Assembly (NCBI GenBank): GCA_038221545.1
Contig: JBBRIE010000134.1
Location: 1-7,834, forward strand
Origin: JBBQNY01 sp038221545
GTDB taxonomy: Bacteria; Pseudomonadota; Gammaproteobacteria; Xanthomonadales; Ahniellaceae
Direction of reading: 5' to 3'
DNA length: 7,834 nt
Both the position numbers and the translations under genes were made by a program. Positions 1 through 4,919 of this stretch are shown here, one piece after another. Numbering within the stretch: position 1 is the stretch's first letter; the number at the start of each line of letters is the position of its first letter. The notes under the pieces are model-generated. The model was not told the origin of the DNA. It did no database searches and was given only the letters and a program-made list of their open reading frames with translations.

Positions 1-128
1 CCGACGTATTCCTCACCCGTCCGCCACTCGCCACCCACAGAGCAAGCTCTGCTGTGCTGCCGTTCGACTTGCATGTGTTAAGCATGCCGCCAGCGTTCAA
101 TCTGAGCCAGGATCAAACTCTTCAGTTG
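1..128 (-). rRNA. rrs: 16S ribosomal RNA, 5' end only (partial)
   Basis: Read on the minus strand, this is the start of a bacterial small-subunit rRNA. The universal 27F primer region AGAGTTTGATCCTGGCTCAG is present (about 101-120), followed by the ATTGAACGCTGGCGGCATGC block, ACACATGCAAGTCGAACGG, and GGCGAGTGGCGGACGGGTGA near the window edge. Aligning by eye with the E. coli 5' end puts mature position 1 at about 128. The remaining ~1.4 kb lies outside the window. The V1 hairpin (CAGAG-CTTG-CTCTG type) and the flanking bases resemble xanthomonad/Lysobacter sequences; that placement is from memory, not a search. The gene is transcribed from the promoter at 540-567. Confidence 0.97.
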
Positions 129-412
129 AATGTTGCCTCGAGCCTCACGTCGCCGTCACGGTCCCGGCCAAAGCCGTCACCCTCACCACGCCGCAGGACC
201 CGAGTATTCCTAGAAGAGCGACCAAGATTCAAAGTCACTGGCCGAGCCACGCTCCCGCATGCTTGCGCATGCCGACACGTGACCACGGTTTGTTTCCTCT
301 GGTGCAGTGAAAGCTCCGAAAAGCACGAATCCGAAGACCCGCCACCGCACCTCTTGAGCGCCCTCAATTGTTTCGACAGTCCGTCTCGGCCGTAGCCTTC
401 AACAGGACCTTA

Positions 413-428
413 GGCGGTTGCTACCGCC
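413..428 (-). other. Leader hairpin GGCGGT/ACCGCC
   Basis: A perfect 6-bp stem with a 4-nt loop lies just downstream of the boxC-like element in the rRNA leader. It is followed by TAAGG and not by a T-run, so it is unlikely to terminate. It may be part of the processing or folding scaffold of pre-16S RNA, which is inference. Confidence 0.35.
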
Positions 429-430
429 GG

Positions 431-442
431 GCGCCCACACAA
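431..442 (-). promoter_or_regulatory. boxC-like element of the rRNA leader
   Basis: The minus-strand sequence TTGTGTGGGCGC closely matches E. coli boxC (CTGTGTGGGCAC) and follows the boxA-like element after 15 nt. BoxC has been linked to antitermination and to folding of the 16S leader in E. coli. I call it on motif similarity and order only. Confidence 0.6.
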
Positions 443-457
443 GTCACCTGCGCACAC

Positions 458-470
458 TGACAAAGAACGC
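458..470 (-). promoter_or_regulatory. boxA-like antitermination element
   Basis: The minus-strand sequence GCGTTCTTTGTCA resembles the rrn boxA consensus (TGCTCTTTAACA), with the central TTCTTTG-CA conserved. In E. coli this RNA element binds NusB/NusE to assemble the rRNA antitermination complex. It lies about 60 nt downstream of the predicted start and upstream of a boxC-like sequence, the expected order. Confidence 0.7.
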
Positions 471-516
471 GTGCCGCGATCGCCGAAGCGCATCACCGCA
501 CCACCCTCAAAAGGGG

Positions 517-531
517 CCCACAGCTCGTGGG
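517..531 (-). other. Hairpin at the very 5' end of the rRNA leader
   Basis: On the minus strand CCCAC (527-531) and GTGGG (517-521) form a 5-bp stem around the loop GAGCT. It begins essentially at the predicted transcription start and is followed by CCCC and then TTTT (509-512). The four C residues separate the stem from the T-run, so it is not a standard intrinsic terminator. It could stabilise the 5' end of the pre-rRNA or cause early pausing. The stem is seen in sequence; the function is inference. Confidence 0.4.
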
Positions 532-539
532 AGCCGCGC

Positions 540-567
540 AGTATATCCCCTGACAGGAACATGTCAA
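540..567 (-). promoter_or_regulatory. rRNA operon promoter, sigma-70 type
   Basis: On the minus strand the -35 hexamer is a perfect TTGACA (562-567). It is followed by a 16-nt spacer and a -10 hexamer TATACT (540-545), which differs from TATAAT at one position. The discriminator GCGCGGC is GC-rich, as is usual for rRNA promoters under stringent (ppGpp/DksA) control in proteobacteria; that regulation is inferred from the family. The start site should be near 531-534. There is only a weak AT-rich stretch just upstream (CATAAAG), so a strong UP element is not obvious. The -35 begins about 46 nt after the stop codon of the LAB_N gene. Confidence 0.9.
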
Positions 568-612
568 CTTTATGACCACGCTCCGGACAAGGATCGGCAG
601 CAAAACCGTCGA

Positions 613-897
613 TCAGCCGACGTTTTCGAGCGAACTGCGGTGTGCGACCTTGATCAGGTACAGGTTGCGCAGGTACACGAACATTCCCACCCCTTGTCCC
701 GCGATGAACACTGGATCACGGCGATGCAGCGCGTAGGCCAGCAACACCAGGCTGCCGGCGAGGCTGAAGTACCAGAAGGCGATTGGCACGACGCTGCGCC
801 TGGCGCGCTCGGACGCAAGCCATTGCAGGATGAAGCGCGTCGAGAACAGTGCCTGCCCGGCGAAACCTATTGCTATCCAGATCGTGGTGTCTTTCAT
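613..897 (-). CDS. LAB_N domain small membrane protein
   Basis: The 94-residue protein matches the lipid A biosynthesis N-terminal domain (LAB_N), here as a stand-alone unit. Three hydrophobic helices are visible at about residues 6-27, 36-57 and 62-83. The family blocks are FSTRFILQWLASE (18-30), PIAFWYFSLAGSL (38-50) and GQGVGMFVYLRNLYLI (67-82). It should sit in the inner membrane. In other bacteria LAB_N is either the N-terminal part of some LpxB proteins or a separate gene beside a family 2 glycosyltransferase, as here. A role in glycolipid or lipid A modification is therefore likely, but the substrate is unknown. The ATG at 895-897 overlaps the stop of the upstream glycosyltransferase (ATGA), which implies translational coupling. 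It is the last gene of the cluster before the rRNA promoter. No terminator is evident after its TGA. Confidence 0.88.
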   Translation of the reverse strand: MKDTTIWIAIGFAGQALFSTRFILQWLASERARRSVVPIAFWYFSLAGSLVLLAYALHRRDPVFIAGQGVGMFVYLRNLYLIKVAHRSSLENVG

Positions 898-1688
898 CTT
901 TCTATCTCATCGACCGGCGCGCGTGCGGCGCGTCGGATAAGCCAGGCAACACCGCGCAGGTCGCTGATGCCGACCCACGCGCGCTGCAGATTGTTGTAGT
1001 TGGATCGCCCGGCGGTACGCGGCCTGTGGTTCACCGCCACGCTCAACGTGCGCCAGCCGTCGCGATGCATCAGCGCGGGGAGGAATCGATGCATGTGATC
1101 GAAGTACGGCAGTTCCAGAAACGCCGCGCGCTCGAACAGCTTGGTGCCACAGCCCGTATCCGGGGTCGCATCGCGCAGCAAGCGTGCGCGCAACGCATTG
1201 GCGAACAGCGAGGCCCAGCGCTTGCTCGTGCTGTCGCGTCGATCGACGCGCCATCCGGCGAACAGCTTGACCTCGTTTGCCGATTCGGCGCGCCGCGCGA
1301 CCAGCTTCAACAGGTCGGCAGGATCGTTCTGACCGTCGCCGTCGAGCGTCGCGATCCATTCGGCACGCGCAGCGCGCACGCCGTTGCGGATCGCCGCGCT
1401 TTGCCCCGCACGGTGTCGATGCCGCAACACGCGCAACTCCGGAATCGACTGCATCAATTCGGCGAGGACTTGCGCGCTGGCGTCATCGCTGGCGTCATCG
1501 ACGAAGACCATCTCGAACTTGAGTCGTCCGCGCAGCACGTCGATGACTTCATGCACAAGCGCGGCCACATTCTCGGCTTCGTTGCGCGCGGGCACCACAA
1601 CACTCAGCTGGATCGGCGGCTTCCCTGGCGGCGTCTCGAGCGACTCCTCGCGTCTGGATCTCTCGGTATCGGGCTCAGCGATCGCCAC
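894..1688 (-). CDS. Glycosyltransferase family 2 (polyprenyl-phosphate sugar transferase type)
   Basis: The 264-residue protein has a GT-A fold typical of the dolichyl-phosphate mannose synthase/ArnC branch of family 2. SVVVPARNE (29-37) is the nucleotide-binding start, VFVDDASDD (61-69) the first acidic motif, GQSAAIRNG lies at 95-103, the metal-binding DGD is in TLDGDGQNDP (114-123), and GCGTKLF lies at 179-185. The late block HRPRTAGRSNY (221-231) is typical of the branch. No C-terminal transmembrane pair is visible, so the enzyme is probably peripheral and may rely on the LAB_N neighbour for membrane attachment. It likely transfers a sugar from a nucleotide donor to a polyprenyl phosphate; donor and acceptor cannot be read from sequence. 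The start is a GTG inside the 3' end of parB (14-nt overlap), the only plausible start before the conserved N-terminus. The gene ends in an ATGA overlap with LAB_N. Confidence 0.85.
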   Translation of the reverse strand: MAIAEPDTERSRREESLETPPGKPPIQLSVVVPARNEAENVAALVHEVIDVLRGRLKFEMVFVDDASDDASAQVLAELMQSIPELRVLRHRHRAGQSAAIRNGVRAARAEWIATLDGDGQNDPADLLKLVARRAESANEVKLFAGWRVDRRDSTSKRWASLFANALRARLLRDATPDTGCGTKLFERAAFLELPYFDHMHRFLPALMHRDGWRTLSVAVNHRPRTAGRSNYNNLQRAWVGISDLRGVAWLIRRAARAPVDEIER

Positions 1689-2556
1689 GCAAGCGCTCGA
1701 TCAATCCGTCCAACTCGTCAAGGCTGAAGTAGCGGATCACGAGCTTGCCGCGCCCGCCGCGCCCATGTTCGATCGCCACCGGTGCGGCCAGCAGCTCCGC
1801 CAGTTCCTGTTGCAACTGCGCCACGTCGGCGTCCGGGGTCGCGGGGACGCCGGACTTCCTGCCACGAGCGGCGGAGGCCGCGCCGACGGGACGCCGCGCG
1901 TGCGCTTCGAGCTCGCGCACCGACCAGCCCTGTTCCGCGGCGCGTTCGGCAAGCGCTTCCGCCCTGGCCGCGGGCAACGTCAGCAGGGCACGCGCATGGC
2001 CCATCTCGATTTCGCCCGCCTCGAGCTTGCGACGGACCGCTACGGGCAGTTCGAGCAGCCTCAGGAGATTGGAAACGGCGGCGCGCGATCGCCCCACGGC
2101 GTCGGCCGCCTTCTGGTGCGTGAGCTCGAACTCATCAATGAGGCGTTGCAGCGCGGACGCCTCTTCCAGGGGCGCGAGGTCCTCGCGCTGGATGTTCTCT
2201 ATCAGCGCCATGGCGATGGTCGCGCGATCGTCCGCCTCGCGCACGACGCACGGCACTTCCGTAAGTCCGGCCTCGCGAGCTGCGCGCCAGCGTCGTTCAC
2301 CGGCGATGATCTCGAAACTCCGATCGCCAGAGGCTCGAACCACGATCGGCTGGATCATGCCCTGCGTCCTGATCGACGCCGCGAGTTCGGACAGCGCTTG
2401 CAGGTCCATCGACTTGCGCGGCTGGAATCGCCCGGGCGTGAGTGCATCGATGCCGATTGTCCGGAGCGATTCGCCGGCGGTGTCTTCGGCGGTCACGGTA
2501 TCGATGCGCAGCAGCGCATCGAGCCCCCGCCCGAGGCCTCGTTTCTTGGGTGGCAT
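1675..2556 (-). CDS. parB: Chromosome partitioning protein ParB
   Basis: The 293-residue protein is a full-length chromosomal ParB, the CTP-dependent clamp that loads at parS and spreads near the origin. KRGLGRGLDAL (5-15) is the N-terminal ParA-contact motif. The ParB/Srx nucleotide-binding domain shows QPRK (45-48), IIAGERRWRAA (83-93, the GERRxRA CTP box) and ENIQRE (120-125). A helix-turn-helix spans about 146-170 (THQKAADAVGRSRAAVSNLL), and a C-terminal dimerisation domain ends at 293. An Ala/Gly/Arg-rich linker lies at about 221-240. I chose the ATG at 2554-2556 because it directly precedes the family N-terminus and sits in a TGATG junction with the parA stop, although the frame stays open further upstream. 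The ribosome site is weak (AAGAG), which fits coupling to parA translation. Confidence 0.96.
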   Translation of the reverse strand: MPPKKRGLGRGLDALLRIDTVTAEDTAGESLRTIGIDALTPGRFQPRKSMDLQALSELAASIRTQGMIQPIVVRASGDRSFEIIAGERRWRAAREAGLTEVPCVVREADDRATIAMALIENIQREDLAPLEEASALQRLIDEFELTHQKAADAVGRSRAAVSNLLRLLELPVAVRRKLEAGEIEMGHARALLTLPAARAEALAERAAEQGWSVRELEAHARRPVGAASAARGRKSGVPATPDADVAQLQQELAELLAAPVAIEHGRGGRGKLVIRYFSLDELDGLIERLRGDR

Positions 2557-3368
2557 CAGGGGTCTCTTGGCGTGGTTTGGACCGATCCAGCGGGCACTCC
2601 GCGCGAGGCGCGTTCGCGCCTGAGCAGTTCGCCGGCAAGGCCGGAGTAGGCAATGGCGCCGCGCGAACCGCGGTCGTACTGGGCAATCGACTGGCCGTGG
2701 CTGGGCGCTTCGGCCAGCCGGATATTGCGCGGGATGACGGTGCGGAACACCTTGTCGCCGAAGTGTTCGTTGAGTTGCGCGGACACATCGTTCGCCAGGT
2801 TGTTGCGGACGTCGTACATCGTGCGCAGGATGCCTTCGATCTCGATGCCCGCGTTGAGGCGAGATTTCACGGCCTTGACGGTATCGAGCAGCGCGCTCAG
2901 GCCCTCGAGGGCGAAATACTCGCACTGCATGGGCACGATCACGCCGTCCGCCGCGGTCAGCGCGTTCAAGGTAAGAATCGAGAGCGAAGGCGGGCAATCG
3001 ATCAGGATGTAGTCGTAGCGATCGCGCACCGGAGCGAGGACCTCGCGCAACCGCTGCTCGCGGGCGATCGCCTCCATCAACTTGATTTCTGCGGCGGTGA
3101 GGTCGGGGCCTCCCGCGATCAGGTCGAACCCGGTGGGTGCGGCCAGGATCGCGGCGCTCGCGGGCTGCTGTTCCAGCAGCACCTCGAACCCGTTGAACTG
3201 CGACGTCGCCTTGTCGATCCCCGCCGCCATGGTCGCGTTGCCCTGCGGGTCCAGGTCAACGAGCAGCACGCGGCGACCCGCCTCGGCGAGCGCTGCTGCG
3301 AGGTTCACGGCGGTCGTGGTCTTGCCGACGCCGCCTTTCTGGTTGGCGATTGCGAGGGTGCGGGTCAT
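2556..3368 (-). CDS. parA: Chromosome partitioning ATPase ParA (Soj-like)
   Basis: The 270-residue protein is a short chromosomal ParA/Soj ATPase without the N-terminal DNA-binding domain of plasmid type Ia proteins. The deviant Walker A KGGVGKT (11-17) carries the signature lysine, Walker A' is DLDPQGN (38-44) and Walker B is ILIDCPP (121-127). It forms ATP-dependent dimers on the nucleoid and is released by ParB, moving origin regions apart. An upstream extension of the frame to 3560 exists but lies in the out-of-frame shadow of rsmG. The ATG at 3366-3368 directly precedes the family start and forms an ATGA overlap with the rsmG stop. There is no recognisable Shine-Dalgarno before it (CGCCCGAGCG), so translation probably depends on ribosomes finishing rsmG. 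Confidence 0.97.
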   Translation of the reverse strand: MTRTLAIANQKGGVGKTTTAVNLAAALAEAGRRVLLVDLDPQGNATMAAGIDKATSQFNGFEVLLEQQPASAAILAAPTGFDLIAGGPDLTAAEIKLMEAIAREQRLREVLAPVRDRYDYILIDCPPSLSILTLNALTAADGVIVPMQCEYFALEGLSALLDTVKAVKSRLNAGIEIEGILRTMYDVRNNLANDVSAQLNEHFGDKVFRTVIPRNIRLAEAPSHGQSIAQYDRGSRGAIAYSGLAGELLRRERASRGVPAGSVQTTPRDP

Positions 3369-4036
3369 CGCTCGGGCGCAGGCGGGGCGCGCTTCAATAC
3401 CACCAAGTACCGCTCGCCGTCCAAGCCCGGAACGCTCAGCCGGTGCTGCGCGACGAGTTCGATCGTCGCCGGCAACGCGGCGAGTTCGCTTTCGACGCCC
3501 GGCCCCTTCATGGCCAGCAGGCGTCCGTTCGCGGCAAGCCACGGCGTGGCCAGCCGGCACAATTCGTGCAGCGGCGCCAGGGCGCGCGCAATGACCGCTG
3601 GTCCCGGCCGCGCACGCGCACTCTCCGCACGGCCGGCGAATACCTCGACGTGCTCAAGCTCGAGTTCGCGTACCGCCGTGCGCAGGAATCGCGCCTTCTT
3701 GCCGTTGCTTTCCACCAGCGTCACCGGTCGCGAGCGGTCGAGCAGCGCCAGCGGGATTCCCGGAAGGCCCGCGCCGCTGCCAAGATCCGCGAGCGCCCCC
3801 GGTTCCAGGTGCGCGGACACCGCGAGGCAGTCGAACAGGTGCCGGGACAGCATGTCCCGCGGATCGCGCACCGCCGTGAGGTTGTACACCGCGTTCCAGC
3901 GGGTCAACAGCGCCAGGTACCGAAGCAATCCGTCGGCCAGGGCGCGGTCGCCCGCCAGGTCGAGCGCAACCAGTCCGCGCTCAAGCTCAGGGCACAGGTC
4001 TTCGATCGAGGTGACGGCAGCGAGGTCGGCGCGCAT
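3365..4036 (-). CDS. rsmG: 16S rRNA (guanine-527 N7) methyltransferase RsmG
   Basis: The 223-residue protein is RsmG (GidB), which methylates N7 of G527 in 16S rRNA using S-adenosylmethionine. Family blocks appear in order: RWNAVYNLTAVRDP (46-59), HLFDCLA (66-72), the SAM-binding LADLGSGAGLPGIPLAL (82-98), LVESNGKKARFLRT (107-120), the GRAE motif (135-138), ARALAPLHEL (150-159) and MKG (176-178). Length is normal for the family. The ATG at 4034-4036 is the first plausible start; its ribosome-binding site is weak. RsmG often sits in a gidA(mnmG)-rsmG-parA-parB cluster, but mnmG is not directly upstream here; a Band 7 protein gene is. The gene is also about 2.8 kb upstream of, and co-directional with, the 16S gene whose product it modifies. 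Loss of RsmG is known in other bacteria to give low-level streptomycin resistance. Confidence 0.96.
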   Translation of the reverse strand: MRADLAAVTSIEDLCPELERGLVALDLAGDRALADGLLRYLALLTRWNAVYNLTAVRDPRDMLSRHLFDCLAVSAHLEPGALADLGSGAGLPGIPLALLDRSRPVTLVESNGKKARFLRTAVRELELEHVEVFAGRAESARARPGPAVIARALAPLHELCRLATPWLAANGRLLAMKGPGVESELAALPATIELVAQHRLSVPGLDGERYLVVLKRAPPAPER

Positions 4037-4096
4037 CTGCCGAGGTTAACGCGTGGCGCACACGAACCAGCATGCTTGACCGTTGCAGGTCGACGA

Positions 4097-4594
4097 TCAG
4101 GCGGCCCTGGCCTCGACTCCGCGCGACAGGTCTAGCTGGCAGCGCGTCGCCGTCAGGCCGAAGCGACGCAGGCGCTGGTCGACGCCGCGTTTCAGCGCGC
4201 GGTTGCTTTCGCTGGGCGCAACGCTCGCTGCAGGCAAGGGTTCCTCGCGGAGGACTTCGCGCAAGCTGTCGCGGATGCAGTCCTCGAAATGCTCGATCTG
4301 CTCTTCGGCCTGCACGGCGTCCAGCACCTGGAAGTACACCGTGCCGGCGGCAGTGACCGCCTCGCCATCTGCGCGCGTGACCACCCCGCTATCGAGTTCG
4401 GCGTGCCGGCCCGTCAAGCTGATGCGATGGCCAATTCGGTCGACCAGCGGCCAGGTCCAGTGCACTCCGCTTTCCAGCGTCCGCCGGTAGCGGCCAAAGC
4501 GATAGAGCGTGCAGGCTTCGCCTTCCGGAACGCGTCGAACCGCCCCCAGCGTGAGCAGGGCAGCGGCGGCAAGAAGGGCGGGCACAGGAGTCAT
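4097..4594 (-). CDS. Small SPFH/Band 7 domain membrane-anchored protein
   Basis: The 165-residue protein has one N-terminal hydrophobic helix (about 3-19), then the opening of a stomatin/prohibitin-type SPFH domain: RRVPEGEACTLYRFGRYRR (20-38), a GVHWTWPLVDRIGHRISL block (43-60), and TRADGEAVTAAGTVYFQVLD (73-92). The remainder (about 93-160) is a charged, partly helical tail. This is much shorter than HflK, HflC or stomatins (roughly 250-420 residues), and the C-terminal coiled coil of those proteins is missing or vestigial. It may be an intact minimal form, since the frame is clean and the start is supported by GAAGA (4604-4608) 9 nt before the ATG. It lies 60 bp upstream of rsmG on the same strand and may be the first gene of that operon. 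Its function is unknown; SPFH proteins generally scaffold membrane complexes or proteases. Confidence 0.72.
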   Translation of the reverse strand: MTPVPALLAAAALLTLGAVRRVPEGEACTLYRFGRYRRTLESGVHWTWPLVDRIGHRISLTGRHAELDSGVVTRADGEAVTAAGTVYFQVLDAVQAEEQIEHFEDCIRDSLREVLREEPLPAASVAPSESNRALKRGVDQRLRRFGLTATRCQLDLSRGVEARAA

Positions 4595-4624
4595 TAGTGT
4601 GATTCTTCAGTTGCTTACATCAAC

Positions 4625-4653
4625 TATCTAGAACATTTCGATGCAAATGTCCA
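4625..4653 (-). promoter_or_regulatory. Candidate sigma-70 promoter for the Band 7/rsmG operon
   Basis: On the minus strand TGGACA (4648-4653, one mismatch to TTGACA), a 17-nt spacer and TAGATA (4625-4630, three matches to TATAAT) form a plausible promoter. The start site would fall near 4617, leaving an untranslated leader of about 23 nt before the ATG at 4594. It lies in a locally AT-rich island within GC-rich DNA, which supports a regulatory role. The -10 match is modest, so confidence is limited. Confidence 0.45.
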
Positions 4654-4888
4654 GAACACTCTGCCGGCGCTCATGTTTCTTAACGCTTTCGGAGGCAAAC
4701 GAATTATTAACTTCGCGCGGCGGGGATACTGAGCACCGGGTCACGGCCCGGTGATACAACCGCAGGCCGCCACCGACGCACGGACAGAGGCGGACGGGCT
4801 GGGACTGCGCGCGCCGGAAAGCGTTCCCGTGGCGCTGAACGTCGAGCAACTCGGCATTGATCTTCACGGCGACGAGCTGCAGCGTCAT
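4628..4888 (-). CDS. Doubtful small open reading frame, unknown function
   Basis: From an ATG at 4886-4888 this frame encodes about 86 residues beginning MTLQLVAVKINAELLDVQRH. Its first roughly 47 codons end overwhelmingly in G or C, as real genes here do, while the other two minus-strand frames do not. After about 4740 the bias disappears and the frame runs through AT-rich sequence and the candidate Band 7 promoter to a stop at 4628, which argues against it being one intact gene. No convincing ribosome site precedes the ATG, and a CCACC/GGTGG hairpin (4889-4903) abuts it. I recognise no domain. It may be a decayed gene remnant or chance. Confidence 0.12.
   Translation of the reverse strand: MTLQLVAVKINAELLDVQRHGNAFRRAQSQPVRLCPCVGGGLRLYHRAVTRCSVSPPREVNNSFASESVKKHERRQSVLDICIEMF
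4633..4650. promoter_or_regulatory. Inverted repeat (possible operator) in the promoter spacer
   Basis: ACATTT (4633-4638) and AAATGT (4645-4650) form a perfect 6-bp dyad separated by CGATGC. It fills the spacer between the candidate -35 and -10 elements and overlaps the -35, the position expected of a repressor operator. No specific regulator is recognised from the half-site. Confidence 0.35.
4734..4753 (-). other. GC-rich hairpin downstream of the c-di-GMP protein gene
   Basis: CACCGGG (4734-4740) and CCCGGTG (4747-4753) pair perfectly over 7 bp around a 6-nt loop. It lies about 170 nt after the stop of the minus-strand gene ending at 4920. It could be a 3' end or RNA-stability structure for that transcript. 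It lacks a following T-run on either strand, so it is not called an intrinsic terminator. Confidence 0.35.
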
Positions 4889-4919
4889 CCACCATGCCGG
4901 TGGACGCCTGCGAGTTCCC

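Larger units (their letters stand above)
129..533 (-). other. rRNA operon leader (pre-16S 5' region)
   Basis: This stretch of about 400 nt between the predicted rRNA start site (about 532) and the mature 16S 5' end holds no convincing gene. The short open frames here, such as 54-395 plus and 122-367 minus, have no recognisable protein features. It contains a boxA-like and a boxC-like element, in that order, as in E. coli rrn leaders. It also contains hairpins at 517-531 (just after the start site), 413-428, and 257-272 (GCATGC, TTGC, GCATGC). The 5' half of the RNase III processing stem should lie near the mature end, but its partner beyond the 16S 3' end is outside the window, so it cannot be shown. 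Confidence 0.8.
4595..4919. other. 325-bp intergenic region between the c-di-GMP protein and Band 7 genes
   Basis: This gap between two minus-strand genes has two parts. Positions 4595-4715 are AT-rich relative to the window and contain the candidate promoter, the dyad and an ATTATTAA stretch. Positions 4716-4919 are GC-rich with hairpins at 4734-4753 and 4889-4903. One minus-strand frame (start 4888) has coding-like third positions as far as about 4740 but no recognisable protein family. No terminator with a clear T-run was found. Confidence 0.6.

Noticed and set aside
274..283. CACGTG core resembling the centre of a parS site
   Set aside because: The flanks do not match the parS consensus half-sites (TGTTTCACGTGAAACA), and the sequence lies in the transcribed rRNA leader. 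No good parS was found anywhere in the window.
54..395. Small open frames within the 16S gene and its leader
   Set aside because: They overlap rRNA or leader sequence, and their translations have no protein-like pattern.
1384..2649. 421-codon open frame on the plus strand across parB and the glycosyltransferase
   Set aside because: It is antisense to clear ParB and glycosyltransferase sequence and shows no domain of its own.
2557..2997. N-terminal extension of the parB frame (147 codons)
   Set aside because: It overlaps the conserved C-terminal half of ParA out of frame, and the ParB family N-terminus starts at the ATG at 2556.
2442..4049. 535-codon open frame on the plus strand across parA and rsmG
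   Set aside because: It is antisense to strongly conserved ParA and RsmG motifs; the composition is that of a shadow frame.
4734..4753. Intrinsic terminator for the c-di-GMP protein gene
   Set aside because: The stem is perfect, but no T-run follows on either strand and it lies about 170 nt past the stop, so it is reported only as a hairpin.
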